Positions 1 to 13,677 are shown, counted from the first letter of the stretch. The stretch: 64,000 bases of DNA from Chionoecetes opilio (GCA_016584305.1 JACEEZ010020930.1:5001-69000), one strand, 5' to 3'. The notes: generated from the letters alone by a model not told the origin. Translations and numbers: made by a program.

Positions 1-38
1 TGTTACTATTATTGTTATTGCTATTACTATTCTCATTA

Positions 39-1510
39 TCTATAATAATATAAGCGAAAGTGTGTCTGTCTGTCTGTCTGTCTGTGTGTGTGTGTGGTAT
101 AGGTTCCGCCCCCCGTGGCGCAATCACCTCATATGGCACATTTTTGGAACCGGGTTGACCAGGGGAAGGTCATAAGCCCACTTATGAGATGATTCGATCA
201 CTTTTTTTTTTTTTTTTTTTTTTTTAGCAGCCTATTAGCGATAATTGTGAAAAAAAAAAGTGGGTTGCGAGAATTGAGGAAACCTTGATGTAGGTAGGGT
301 GATGGGTAATGGGTGAGTGGATGGGTGGGGTGATGGGTAATGGGTGTGGGGTGATGGGTGAGTGAATGGGTGGGGGATGATGGGTTGGGGGTGATGGGTG
401 ATGGGTGAGGGAATAGGTGGGGAGTGATGGGTAATGGTAAATATAAGCGAAAGTGTATCTGTCTGTCTGTCTGTCTGTGTGTGTGTGTGTGTGTGTCTGG
501 TATAGGTTCCGCCCCCTGTGGCGCAATCACCTCATATGAAACATTTTTGGAACCGGGTTGACCAGGGGAAGGTTTTAAGCCCATTTATGAGATGATCCGA
601 TCACTTCTTTTTTTTTTTTTTTTAGCAGCCTATTAGCGATAATTGTGAAAAAAAAGTGGGTTGCGAGAATTGAGGAAACCTTGATGTAGGGTGATGGGTA
701 ATGGGTGAGTGAATGGGTGGGGTGATGGGTAATGGGTGTGGGGTGATGGGTGAGTGAATGGGTGGGGGGTGATGGGTTGGGGGTGATGGGTGATGGGTGA
801 GGGAATAGGTGGGGGGTGATGGGTAATGGTAAATATAAGCGAAAGTGTGTCTGTCTGTCTGTCTGTCTGTGTGTGTGTGTGTGTGTGGTATAGGTTCCGC
901 CCCCCGTGGCGCAATCACCTCATATGGCACATTTTTGGAACCGGGTTGACCAGGGGAAGGTTTTAAGCCCAATTATGAGATGATCCGATCACTTTTTTTT
1001 TTTTTTTTAGCAGCCTATTAGCGATAATTGTGAGAAAAAAAGTAGGTTGCGAGAATTGAGGAAACCTTGATGTAGGGTGATGGGTAATGGGTGAGTGAAT
1101 GGGTGGGGTGATGGGTAATGGGTGTGGGGTGATGGGTGAGTGAATGGGTGGGGGGTGATGGGTTGGGGGTGATGGGTGATGGGTGAGGGAATAGGTGGGG
1201 GGTGATGGGTAATGGGTGAGTGAATGGGTGTGTGGTGATGGGTAATAGGTGAGTGAATGGGTGGGGGGTGATGGGTAATGGGTGAGTGAATGGGTGGGGG
1301 GTGATGGGTAATGGGTGAGTGAATGGGTGGGGGTAATACATACATTTCTACATCCATGATTTCAGGAAAGTTAGAAGGGGCTATCTGGAGAGTCCGTGTT
1401 TGGTGGGCCAAAGGCCCACCAAACACAGGTGGTGGGCCGAAGGCCCACCACCAATAGCCCTCCGCAGGAGCTAGCCAAAAAGTCCGCCCGGAGGGCGGCT
1501 TTGCGGCTAG
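39..1510 (+). mobile_element. Non-autonomous Helitron-like element, copy 1
   Basis: The element starts TCTATAATAATATAAGCG and ends GCGGCTAG. It has a GC-rich hairpin (CCGCCC-GGA-GGGCGG) about 12 bases before the end and sits between a flanking A (38) and T (1511). TC start, CTRR end, subterminal 3' hairpin and A/T insertion without target duplication are the Helitron signature. After the 5' end come (TCTG)n and (TG)n, a conserved block (about 100-180), a poly(T) run, a block AGCAGCCTATTAGCG and a GGGTGATGGGTAAT-type minisatellite. The 5' module recurs at about 442 and 831, so the element is an internally tandem derivative. No Rep/helicase ORF is present; open frames here are only repeat translations. 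Two palindromes of GGTGGGCC/GGCCCACC type precede the 3' end. Confidence 0.75.
1075..1335 (+). repeat. 33-bp-type minisatellite inside Helitron copy 1
   Basis: Tandem units built from GGGTGATGGGTAATGGG and GTGAGTGAATGGGTGG repeat head to tail at a period of about 31-33 bp with small variants. The same array, in either orientation, is found in all six Helitron copies of the window and accounts for their long proline/histidine- or threonine-rich open frames, which are not genes. Confidence 0.85.
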
Positions 1511-1624
1511 TTACATATATTGTAATATTGCATCAATTTTAATTTATTATCAGTTTGGTATAACTGTTATCATGATTATCCCTTTATTCAACTATTATTA
1601 TTATTTTCATCATTATTATTATTA
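1511..1624. other. AT-rich spacer between opposed Helitrons
   Basis: 114 bp of AT-rich DNA with short ATT/ATC runs separates the 3' end of plus-strand copy 1 from the 3' end of minus-strand copy 2. The two CTAG ends therefore face each other. No gene is seen. Confidence 0.6.
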
Positions 1625-2219
1625 CTAGCCGCAAAGCCGCCCTCCGGGCGGACTTTTTGGCTAGCTCCTGCGTGGGCTATTGGTGGTGGGCCCTGTGTTT
1701 GGTGGGCCTTCGGCCCACCAAACACGGACTCTCCGATAGCCCCTTCTAACTTTCTTGAAATCATGGATGTAGAAATGTATGTATTCCCCCCACCCATTCA
1801 CTCACCCATAACCCATCACCCCCCACCCATTCACTCACCCATTACCCATCACCCCCCACCCATTCACTCACCCATTACCCATCACCACACACCCATTCAC
1901 TCACCCATTACCCATCACCCCCCACCTATTCCCTCACCCATCACCCATCACCCCCCACCCATTCACTCACCCATCACCCCACACCCATTACCCATCACCC
2001 CACCCATTCACTCACCCATTACCCATCACCCTACATCAAGGTTTCCTCAATTCTCGCAACCCACTTTTTTTTCACAATTATCGCTAATAGGCTGCTAAAA
2101 AAAAGAAGAAAAAAAGTGATCGAATCATCTCATAAGTGGGCTTAAAACCTTCCCCTGGTCAACCCGGTTCCAAAAATGTGCTATATGAGGTGCTTGCGCC
2201 ACGGGGGGCGGAACCTATA

Positions 2220-2270
<51 letters not shown>

Positions 2271-2620
2271 GACAGACAGACAGACAGACACACTTTCGCT
2301 TATATTATTATAAGATTACCCATCACTCCCTACCTATTCCCTCACCCATCACCCCCCACCCATTCACTCACCCATCACCCCACACCCATTACCCATCACC
2401 CCACCCATTCACTCACCCATTACCCATCACCCTACATCAAGGTTTCCTCAATTCTCGCAACCCACTTTTTTTTCACAATTATCGCTAATAGGCTGCTAAA
2501 AAAAAGAAGAAAAAAAGTGATCGAATCATCTCATAAGTAGGCTTAAAACCTTTCCCTGGTCAACCCGGTTCCAAAAATGTGCCATATGAGGTGATTGCGC
2601 CACGGGGGGCGGAACCTATA

Positions 2621-2653
<33 letters not shown>

Positions 2654-3032
2654 GACAGACAGACAGACAGACACACTTTCGCTTATATTATTATAATAGA
2701 TTACCCCCCACCCCCCACCCATTCACTCACCCATCAGCCCACACTCATTACCCATCACCCCACCCATTCACTCACCCATTACCCATCACTCTACATCAAG
2801 GTTTCCTCAATTCTCGCAACCCACTTCTTTTTCACAATTATCGCTAATAGGCTGCTAAAAAAAAAAAAAAAAAAAGTTATCGAATCATCTCATAAGTGGG
2901 CTTAAAACCTTCCCCTGGTCAACCCAGTTCCAAAAATGTGCCATATGAGGTGATTGCGCCACGGGGGGCGGAACCTATACCACACACACACACACACAGA
3001 CAGACAGACACACTTTCGCTTATATTATTATA
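1625..3032 (-). mobile_element. Non-autonomous Helitron-like element, copy 2
   Basis: On the minus strand this copy ends with the same hairpin and CTAG (1625-1628), preceded on the plus strand by A1624. Its 5' side at 3017-3032 reads as the complement of TATAATAATATAAGCG but lacks the terminal TC, because copy 3 starts immediately. Internal 5' modules recur near 2300 and 2690. Long (CA)n, CAGA repeats and the shared minisatellite fill the rest. No coding capacity is seen. Confidence 0.72.
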
Positions 3033-4051
3033 CTAGCCGCAAAGCCGCCCTCCGGGCGGACTTTTTGGCTAGCTCCTGCGGAGGGCTATTGGTGGTGGGC
3101 CTTCGGCCCACCAAACACGGACTCTCCAGATAGCCCCTTCTAACTTTCCTGAAATCATGGATGTAGAAATGTATGTATTCCCCCCACCCATTCACTCACC
3201 CATTACCCATCATCCCCCACCCATTCACTCACCCATTACCCATCACCCCCCACCCATTCACTCACCCATTACCCATCACCACACACCCATTCACTCACCC
3301 ATTACCCATCACCCCCCACCTATTCCCTCACCCATCACCCCCAACCCATCACCCCCCACCCATTCACTCACCCATCACCCACACCCATTACCCATCACCC
3401 CACCCATTCACTCACCCATTACCCATCACCCTACATCCTCAATCCATTACCCATCACCCTACACCCTACATACTTTCCTCAAATCTCGCAACCCACTTTT
3501 TTTTTCACAATTATCGCTAATAGGCTGCTAAAAAAAAAAAAAAAAAAAAGTGATCAAATCATCTCATAAGTGGGCGTATGACCTTCCCCTGGTCAATCCG
3601 GTTCCAAAAATGTGCCATATGAGGTGATTGCGCCACGGGGGGCGGAACCTATACCAGACACACACACACACACACAGACAGACAGACAGACAGACACACT
3701 TTCGCTTATATTTACCATTACCCATCACCCCCCACCTATTCCCTCACCCATCACCCATCACCCCCAACCCATCACCCCCACCCATTCACTCACCCATCAA
3801 CCCACACCCATTACCCATCACCCCACCCATTCACTCACCATTACCCATCACCCTACATCAAGGTTTCCTCAATTCTCGCAACCCACTTTTTTTTTCACAA
3901 TTATCGCTAATAGGCTGCTAAAAAAAAAAAAAAAAAAAAAAAAAGTGATCGGATCATCTCATAATTGGGCTTAAAACCTTCCCCTGGTCAACCCGGTTCC
4001 AAAAATGTGCCATATGAGGTGATTGCGCCACGGGGGGCGGAACCTATACCA

Positions 4052-4089
<38 letters not shown>

Positions 4090-4449
4090 GACAGACACAC
4101 ACTTTCGCTTATATTAACCATTACCCATTACCCCCTACCTATTCCCTCACCCATCACCCATCACCCCCAACCCATCACCCCCCACCCATTCACTCACCCA
4201 TCACCCCACACCCATTACCATCACCCCACCCATTCACTCACCCATTACCCATCACCCTACATCAAGGTTTCCTCAATTCTCGCAACCCACTTTTTTTTCA
4301 CAATTATCGCTAATAGGTTGCTAAAAAAAAAAAAAAAAAAAAAAAGTGATCGAATCATCTCATAAGTGGGCTTATGACCTTCCCCTGGTCAACCCGGTTC
4401 CAAAAATGTGCCATATGAGGTGACTGCGCCACGGGGGGCGGAACCTATA

Positions 4450-4512
<63 letters not shown>

Positions 4513-4536
4513 CACTTTCGCTTATATTATTATAGA
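3033..4536 (-). mobile_element. Non-autonomous Helitron-like element, copy 3
   Basis: Starts (plus strand) with CTAGCCGCAAAGCC directly abutting copy 2 and ends at 4531-4536 with TATAGA, the complement of the TC-initial terminus, followed by T. It forms a head-to-tail pair with copy 2. It contains two internal repeats of the 5' module, near 3700 and 4110, the minisatellite and poly(A) tracts. It is non-coding. Confidence 0.72.
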
Positions 4537-4547
4537 TAGATTATCAT

Positions 4548-4561
4548 CATTATTCTTATTC

Positions 4562-4592
<31 letters not shown>

Positions 4593-4593
4593 C

Positions 4594-4624
<31 letters not shown>
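4548..4624. repeat. (ATT)n microsatellite
   Basis: Near-perfect ATT/TTA triplet array just outside Helitron copy 3, with a few C interruptions. Confidence 0.9.
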
Positions 4625-4628
<4 letters not shown>

Positions 4629-4734
4629 TGATTTTTTTATTATAACAAATCAAATGAACCTATATGTATATTTCTGTATCAATATAAAATGTTCAATATT
4701 CAAGTCCACAAGATTCCACGACTGCTGTAATTAA

Positions 4735-4853
4735 AAAGTCTTAGGCATCAGGTCCATAAAAGAGTCTCGGCTCAATGGACCGCGGCTTGTATATAAGCAA
4801 TGTATAATTAACTTTATGTATGTTATGTTAAGCCTAATAAAGCAAGCAAGCAA
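4735..4853 (+). mobile_element. LINE 3' end with AAGC tail
   Basis: The stretch GGCTCAATGGACC ... TTATGTTATGT ... AATAAAGC matches, with divergence, the minus-strand stretch at 54816-55010. That one has GGCTCAATGGACC, the same TTATGTTATGT and its own AATAAA. Here it ends in a short (AAGC)n tail followed by (TC)n. I read both as 3' ends of one non-LTR retrotransposon family with different tails. It lies in the presumed intron about 20 bases from the splice donor of the Ig exon at 4872. Only the 3' untranslated part is present. Confidence 0.5.
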
Positions 4854-4871
4854 TCTCTCTCTCTGTCTCAC

Positions 4872-5116
4872 CACCACTCGGATGCCCCTGAAGGAGTACG
4901 CGTGCTTGGGGTCGTAGTTGCTGCCCTTGTAGGTGTAGAACTGGTCTTTGCCGCGCCACCAGTTCACCGTGTACAGGTGGTGGCCGGGACCCCCCAGGCG
5001 GAAGCGGCAGGTGAGCGTCACGTTGTGGCCGGCACTCGGGGACTCCGGCACCTGGAGCTCCGTGATCTGCACGGTCTTGTCGGTGAACGTGCCCGCCGCC
5101 GCCGCCTCGATGCCCG
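4872..5116 (-). CDS. Internal exon of a beaten-path (Beat)-like Ig protein
   Basis: This 245-bp minus-strand exon has an acceptor (TTTCAG) ending at 5117 and a donor GTGAGA beginning at 4871. It starts with two bases of a split codon and ends in phase 0. It encodes about 81 residues with an Ig V-type pattern: LQVPE, NVTLTCRF (first Ig Cys), LYTVNWWRG (Ig Trp), FYTY, then FRGIRVV. The VP...G...LTC, LY.V.WYRG.. and F.YP..G..V spacing is characteristic of arthropod Beat proteins, secreted or membrane-anchored ligands of the Sidestep family in axon guidance. The second Ig Cys would be in the next exon, beyond the left edge of the window. The exon is GC-rich against AT-rich surroundings and has no stop, so it is probably functional. 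Family call by recollection; which Beat paralogue is unknown. Confidence 0.72.
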
Positions 5117-5898
5117 CTGAAACAGTGGTCACCATGGCGTTACTTGTTCCTCATAGAAAGCTGCTAGGCAATATTACAGTTTTGTATTTCACCATTACGA
5201 TACTCTTATTTATTTGTTTGTTCGCGTTACGCGCTGCACAAGGTTTGCCTGAGGAATCACTAACATTCTAGCGTTATGTTTGTTGTTCCTTTTTTCTTCA
5301 TATCACTGCATTGATCAAATATGTCCATTCAGAAAACAAATTTAGAATGGAGACATTGCAGACGTGTCTTACTCTGTCCCTTTCCCTCATGTTATGTGCA
5401 GAACAATAATGTTGAGAATAATAATGGCTTGAGGCGACACTCCTTCAGCCATGAACACCACGGCTGTCAGTCACTAGGCACTTCCACTATTTATAATAAT
5501 TCCTCATTATGCACATTAAATAACATACACACTTTTAACGCTTATACAGCTAACATACCTGATAATGTAACTTTCTAGATGAAACGTAATTCATCCTAAA
5601 GCTCATATTTTATTACACTCATTAATAATTATCAAAATGAGATGAGGCAAATAGTTAAGAAATATATATATTTCCTTGATCTGGTGCATAGTCATATCTC
5701 TTTTCTCTGTGAGAAAACAAGCTACCTAAACATTGTGTAGCATCAAACATCGCATATCAAGCAGCTTGTCAGCATCAGGAGGCATCAGCAGTCCTTCAAT
5801 GGCATGAACTCACCAAGAGACAGGAAATGTAACTTCCTGAACGGAGAGAAAGAATCGGCAGAGAGAAGAGATAACTCAGCGGGCAGCTGTAGCATCAA
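5117..5898. other. Unique-looking intronic DNA, no gene seen
   Basis: Mixed AT-rich sequence, presumed intron upstream of the Ig exon. Open frames of up to about 100 codons exist but show no family motif, no repeat and no paired splice sites. I see nothing functional. Confidence 0.4.
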
Positions 5899-6010
5899 CA
5901 GTGGTGGCTAGTTATCTATCAATGGGGGGGGGGGGGCACCTAGGGGGGCACTATGGCAAGCGGAGCTCGGGGCATTCTGATGCCACATAGAAGGGTGTTA
6001 GTGCATATCA
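5899..6010 (+). mobile_element. Partial MITE, CAGTGG family, copy 1
   Basis: Begins CAGTGGTGGCTAGTTA, followed by a G-run, GGCACCTAGGGGGGCAC, AGCGGAGCTC and ATGCCACA.AGAAGGGT. The same ordered blocks occur in the element at 6834-7069. The right end is not clear and the homology fades after about 6000. Confidence 0.5.
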
Positions 6011-6833
6011 TCAGTCACAAGTCCAAGCAGATTACGGCAGCCATGGCCAGTTGGAGGAATGTGTAACGAGGCAACAGCCATTACTTTGCAGGGAGGACTA
6101 AACAGCCTCAAATCAAACGTAAGCTCTCCCTCCCTCCCTCTCCCACTCACAGTAGTAGCGCCAAAATAATTTGACTGGGTCGGCCAAGGCTGGACATAGA
6201 TCTAGTGTGGGGTGGCCATGGCATAGCCATTAAAAAGAAATGGTTGAATCTTCATGAGCCCTTTGACTCGGATCTGAGGTGGCCAATGAGATTTCAGGGG
6301 TGGCCATGGGCAACCTCTTGATCCGCCACTGCCCATTCATTCCTCTCTCTCTCTCTTCCACTCCCTCCCTTTCTCCCTCTACTTAACTTGTGCTGCAGAA
6401 ATATGAAGAAAAGCAACGAAATATACCGTTGTTTGGCCAAAAATAATAATCCTCCTCCCAGATGCCTGCACACACGTCCTGCCCCTTTGCTGGCTCGCTC
6501 TTGACTGTCGCTCGTACCAGATTACTCAAGGAACTCAACACTGCTTCGAAAACTCGAAACATTAAACTTTTCCCTTAGTTCCTTCCCACGCCCTTACCTG
6601 TTAACCTTTGACCGATAGTTATTGACCAGTAACGTTATCTAAGTCTTAAAGGTTAGTAAATGTGCGATAGTAATAGCGTTGGTATAGTTTTGTAGTAATT
6701 TTCTTAAAGTTTATATTGATAGGGTTCGTTACTGCTTCGAATTCATTAACATCGTCGCAGAGGATTGTGGGTAGGATACCTTTTTTTTGCTACGTAGTTT
6801 GTGGGTTGTTAAAGGACTGGATTGCTTTGTTAG
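6011..6833. other. No gene seen
   Basis: AT-rich DNA with a few CT-rich patches. The stretch 6170-6340 has reiterated GGTGGCCA.GG phrases ending GATCCGCCACTG, which could be another decayed MITE, but I cannot pair its ends. Confidence 0.35.
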
Positions 6834-7069
6834 CAGTGGAGTAGCTATGTACTATAGCTATTAATGGGGAGGGGGGTACCTGGGGGGCACTTAGCAAGCG
6901 GAGCTCAGGGGCCACTCTAATGCCACAAAGAAGGGTATATTCTAAGATCAGATCAGTGGTGGACATTAGAATATTATATAGAATGTGACAACCATCGCCA
7001 GTGGGGGAGGGCACAGGATTATCATTGGGGAGCAATGCCCCCCAATGCCCCCCCGTACCTACGCCACTG
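6834..7069 (+). mobile_element. MITE, CAGTGG family, copy 2
   Basis: A 236-bp element with imperfect terminal inverted repeats: left CAGTGGAGTAGCTATG, right CCGTACCTACGCCACTG. It shares its internal blocks with 5899-6010. Ends of type CAGTGGCGTAG are seen in hAT-like MITEs, but the 8 bases on either side do not match, so the superfamily is uncertain. Confidence 0.5.
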
Positions 7070-7116
7070 AGCATCAGGACACAACCTCCACTCTCTTGTC
7101 AAGACTATACCTCTGT

Positions 7117-7305
7117 CTGATAAACCCGCCAGTGTGGCGCGGTTGGTAGGGTCGTGGACTCGCGTGTGTAGCGTCCCTGCGCATTCGGTCAGCGGTTCGA
7201 GTCCACCAAGTTCGTCCTGGTTTAGTGGCGCTTTGTATAGTCAATAGCCTTGTAGTTGGTACTTGCAAAGTGTCTAGATAGGATCTAAGTATCTTATCTT
7301 ATCTG
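7117..7305 (+). mobile_element. tRNA-derived SINE, family A
   Basis: The head carries pol III promoter-like boxes: TGGCGCGGTTGGTAG (box A-like) and GGTTCGAGTCC (box B). A body follows with ACTTGCAAAGTGTCTAGATA and an A/T tail of (TATCT)n type. A second, inverted copy is at 8402-8572. It is not a functional tRNA because the acceptor and anticodon stems do not close. Confidence 0.65.
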
Positions 7306-8401
7306 TCTGATAACACTATACTTGTGTACTACTCTTGTACTACACTTAAGAGAGATCAAATAAACTGTACATACTGTACACCAACTTTGACTCAGCCAGA
7401 GAGAAGAAATAATTTTCAACATATCTAAACTTATCCGGTAGGTCGGTCCTGACGCCTTTATATCACGTGCTAAATGAATCTTTGTCGCGAGGGAAACTTG
7501 CACGACATGAAACAAAGTCATCGCCGCCTAGAGGGCGTCATGTGGTCCTTTCTTGCTGTGTAAAATTAGGTTGGCAGGATACTTCATGCAGAGGTAGGAT
7601 GCAATAACCCGGCTCTGCAATGTACAGGCTATAGAAAGCGTTTTGTGGACATTGCCGTCTGAAAAGAACTGCAGGCACTCCAACATTCCCGTAAGACTTT
7701 CCGCTTCCTCACTCTGCATATTCAAATTCCTTAACAAAAGTAATTTCACTCAACGCCTTTAAAAGATTCGAAATTTAATGTTGTATAAGGTTTCCTCATT
7801 TAACTCCAAAGAGGAACTTGATTACGTTAATTCACTCTGGAGACTTTAAAGGAGTAATTCATGGAGTAAATGGCCTGAAGTAGAGAGCCACAAGTACTTT
7901 GGTGTTGTGTTATTTCTACCCCTTCACTGTTGACCTTAAGCAATCTAGAAGTTAACCAACAAAAGAACTTCCTCTATCGAATCCTGGAAAAAAAAGAATC
8001 ACTGGTTAATACATCAAACTAAAGAGAGACAGAGACAGAGACAGAGACAGAGACAGAGACAGAGATTTGTTGGGGTTTTTTCACGCCTCACTATCAACAA
8101 ACTATACTACGAATAGTTATTAAGTAAACCTCAGCTCGTGTATCACTGACCACATCGATTTCACAATAGTACAATGTGTGCTGGGACGGATAAGGATTAC
8201 CAGGACGCTCCTGGTAATCTTATTGTTACAGCTACTGGCAAGGGCGACGAATGACAGAGGGTTAGAGTGAGAGGGAGGAGGGAATAAAACACACAAATCA
8301 AGAAGAGTAAGACGAGAAAGAGAGAATGATACGTGAATCAGGAGATGGAAGAGGTGGAACACCGAGTGGGAAAGAGAATAGGAAGAAAAAGAGGATCAGA
8401 T
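7306..8401. other. No gene seen; short (GAGACA)n
   Basis: AT-rich DNA without recognisable coding sequence. A short hexanucleotide array (GAGACA)n lies at about 8021-8064. Confidence 0.4.
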
Positions 8402-8572
8402 ATAAGATACTTTGATCCTATCTAGACACTTTGCAAGTACCAACTGCAAGGTTATTGACTATACAAAGCGCCACCACGCCAGGACGAACTTGGTGGTCTC
8501 GAACCGCTGACCGAATGCAGGGACTCTACACGCGAGACAACAGCTCTACCAACCGAGCCACCCTTGGTGGTA
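8402..8572 (-). mobile_element. tRNA-derived SINE, family A, inverted copy
   Basis: Read on the minus strand it repeats the family seen at 7117: a tRNA-like head with box B (revcomp of GGTCTCGAACC, slightly altered), then the body phrase complementary to TATCTAGACACTTTGCAAGT and a tail of (TATC)n type at its left end. The 5' half of the head is degenerate. Confidence 0.62.
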
Positions 8573-10840
<2,268 letters not shown>

Positions 10841-10852
10841 AATAGTACCTAA

Positions 10853-11782
10853 ATGAAAGCAAGAGAGCAAGACAAAACGCCTACAAAATCGCCTACAAAA
10901 ACAGCTATCAATACACTAGTTCTTCTGCAAAACCGAATTGTACGCACAATAAGTTATGTAGGTCATTATGAACATACATCTATTTTATTTAGAAACTTAA
11001 AAATTCTTAATATCCAAGAGATATACAAGTTAGAATGTTTTAGGATAATACATAATCAGTTTTACGGACAAAACTTCATGCAATTAAATACAGCATTAGA
11101 AATACACAATATTAATACCAGAAACAGACACAACCTTAGACCAATATTTCCCCACAGAGAATTACAAAACAGGTTTGTCACTTAGTATGGATGTATTCTC
11201 TTCAATGACCTACCTGACAACTTGAAGATCGTACAAAACAAAGACACGTTCAAAATAAAAACAAAACACTACTTATTAAGTCTGTACTAGCTAGACTTCC
11301 TTGGTCATTTAATACTACAAATATATGTTTATATCGATGTTGAAATTTCGTTCAAAAGTGTATATGCGAGAACACCTAAGTGGGATATATGTATATAGAT
11401 GTTTATATAAAAAAATGTACATAATTCATATGTATTATGTGAAGGTATGAGGGGTATGAGTTAGTGTTTCTGCGTGAATATGTAAGTATGAGTGTCCATT
11501 GCTCTAAATTGCTTTTATGTATGATATTTTCAACTATTTGCGTAATTTATTTATATCCTGTATTCGTAGTTAATACATAATAATCATGTGTTGTACTTTT
11601 TACAAAGATGTCACCAATGCTAAGGCTAATGACAAACAATATATAAACTATTTATACTTAAAGGGGCCTGTAAAAATGCTACCATTAACGGACCCAGCCA
11701 GGTTAAAAGACTTCTATGTATATATAAATCGCATATTTTTTTCTGATGGCAATAAACTTCTCTGAATTTGAATTTGAATTTG

Positions 11783-11783
<1 letters not shown>
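10853..11783 (+). pseudogene. LINE remnant: reverse-transcriptase C-terminus, 3' UTR and TTTGAA tail
   Basis: The frame 10853-11185, continued after a stop to about 11290, reads LLQNRIVRTISYV, HTSILFRNLKILNIQEIY, then NRHNLRPIFPHRELQN and FFNDLPDNLKI. This is the C-terminal pattern common to Jockey/CR1-type pol proteins (LQ.RA.R.I ... LF..L.IL...Y ... R...N L.P..R.......F ... WN.LP). A long AT-rich 3' UTR follows, then GGCAATAAAC and three TTTGAA tail units at about 11764-11783, running straight into (AG)n. All upstream domains are missing (5' truncation) and one in-frame stop is visible at 11183-11185. Confidence 0.6.

Positions 11784-11877
<94 letters not shown>
11784..11877. repeat. (AG)n microsatellite
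   Basis: About 47 AG units directly continuing the LINE tail. Confidence 0.97.
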
Positions 11878-11879
<2 letters not shown>

Positions 11880-12160
11880 ATATCTACGCACAGACACAAC
11901 GATTAGAAGCATTACCCGTTTTAGATTGTTAGTTGCTGCACTAAAATATAAACACATACCACCATTTATGATAACACAAATAACGATGATGATAATGACA
12001 TTAATGATATTGATAAAAGCAATAATAGATGTAATGGTAATAATACCAACATTAAAATCAATGAGCTTTATCATTATTGCTATTATTGTCATTACTATTA
12101 TCATGATTATTATAACGTTATTATACGGGATCGTTCATTTATTTATATGAACTGTTTCCT
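11878..12160. other. AT-rich DNA, no gene seen
   Basis: ATT/ATG-rich low-complexity sequence. The isoleucine/methionine-rich open frames are compositional. Confidence 0.45.
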
Positions 12161-12184
12161 GGTGTGTGTGTGTGTGTGTGTGTG
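12161..12184. repeat. (TG)n, left flank of SINE
   Basis: Short (TG)n that abuts the 3' end of the minus-strand SINE at 12185. The longer array on its other side is at 12430. Confidence 0.9.
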
Positions 12185-12429
12185 TATTCATCTAGCTGTA
12201 TTTTACAGGGCCAGAGCAAGGCTCGTGTGGCCCCGTTTCCATATCAACATTTTTATCATTCATCCTTAGTGCTTTGTGTTGGCCGAAGCCAGCACCCCGG
12301 AGAGCAGGTCACAAACCCCGGCTAACACCCGGTACCCATTCACTGCTGGGTGGACAGGGGTTTGGGTTTTAAGGAAACAACCCATCTGTTTCTGCTCCGC
12401 CCGGGGATCGAACCCGGGACTTCTCGGTT

Positions 12430-12433
<4 letters not shown>
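12185..12433 (-). mobile_element. tRNA-derived SINE, family B
   Basis: On the minus strand: a tRNA-like half (anticodon arm onward, with box B GGTTCGATCCCCGGGCGGAG), GAAACAG, a central block GAATGGGTACCGGGTGTTAG and GTTTGTGACC, and the 3' domain ending GGCCCTGTAAAATACAGCTAG. It matches the plus-strand copy at 44842-45120 and the head at 36573. The 5' part of the head is missing. (TG)n lies on both sides. Confidence 0.78.
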
Positions 12434-12481
<48 letters not shown>

Positions 12482-12490
12482 GATGTGTGT

Positions 12491-12524
<34 letters not shown>

Positions 12525-12542
12525 GGTGTGTGTGTGTGTGTG
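12430..12542. repeat. (TG)n microsatellite
   Basis: Long TG array with TTGA and GGTG interruptions, abutting the truncated head of the SINE. Confidence 0.95.
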
Positions 12543-12714
12543 TCGTTTGCCCGGTCCCTCAAGATCTTTCTACTCGCAGTTTGTCACGGCTGTGCTTAGT
12601 TAGTGAAATGCGGGGAAAAATATTAAAAATAATGTAGGATAAAGATATATCTTTAAGGCAAATGTCAAGTATGAATACGAAGAAAGGATCTAGTGTCAAT
12701 CCAAAGACTACTGT

Positions 12715-12850
12715 ATACTACTGGCCGGGTATTTATAATAAGGCTATGAGTATAAGGATTCCCATGAGTCTCGACATAACATAAATTCAGCCATAAGATC
12801 TCCATAGCTATGGAGCAAATTTCCCCCATAGCTATGGGTCTAGCAGTTCC
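12715..12850. repeat. CCATAAG/CCATAGCTATGG-rich repeat
   Basis: Contains two palindromes of CCATAGCTATGG type and several CATAAG/CCATGAG phrases. It appears to be a diverged inverted relative of the CTTATGG cluster at 15722-15900. Function and family are unknown. Confidence 0.35.
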
Positions 12851-13093
12851 GGCTGACATAACTTCCCGCTAAACATAGCATTTACATTACCCTAAAATGT
12901 CTCTTAGATCATGAAATAACGCTTGAAATCAGTAAAATGTAAGCTATAAATTATGCGAGAACCTTACGGACTGAAAATAAAGCAATTTTAAAGGATTAAT
13001 TCATATATACGTGTAAATAACATCCCGTAGAAACGTTTTACGCGGGAACGATGTAAACACTTGTCTCTCTCCTCCCTATAAATGATATGTTAT

Positions 13094-13382
13094 ATCTCCA
13101 AAAACAATGCTAGAACGGTGACGGAAGGATACACAACAGGTAAACCGCGTAGTAAAGAAGAAGAAGGGAGCAAAAGCCAGGGAGGGAGTGATGACCAGAC
13201 AGAGATACGGCAGTATACGTAGCTAGGTAGAGATGCTGCCGTATCTCTAGCTACGTATAATGCCGTATCTCTGTCTAGTCATCACTTACTCCTTGGCTAT
13301 TGCTTCTTTTTCCTTCTCCTTTACTACATGGTTTACCTGTTGTGTATCCTTCAGTCACCCTTCCGCCATTATTTTTGGAAAT
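13094..13382. mobile_element. Small foldback MITE nested in the larger one
   Basis: 289 bp with arms of about 135 bp: left starts ATCTCCAAAAACAATG, right ends CATTATTTTTGGAAAT, with the apex near 13228. Arm identity is roughly 80%. It is bracketed by ATGATATGTTAT at 13082-13093 and 13383-13394, which fits a target duplication. A duplication of 9-12 bases with long inverted repeats resembles Mutator-like elements, but the superfamily is an inference. Confidence 0.55.
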
Positions 13383-13677
13383 ATGATATGTTATTTGGTA
13401 AATTTCTAGCGTTTGCCCATACTCTCCCCCTTCCTCCAAATAAGCTTGGGGACCTGTGGGAATGCGGGGTTTTAGGGTGGGGACTAAATAATGCGTCGAA
13501 AACACGATTTTTTGGAGTTAAGTAGGAGTCAAAATGACCTATATCTAGGGTAATTTTCCCTTGATATGAGAAATTTACCAAACCTTCAAGCTCCGAGGTT
13601 ACGCGGCCCCTCTCGTAATCTAACGTAACCTAAGCAAATTAAACAACCTCCTAGCGGGAGGCTCTGCCCCCCTCGGC

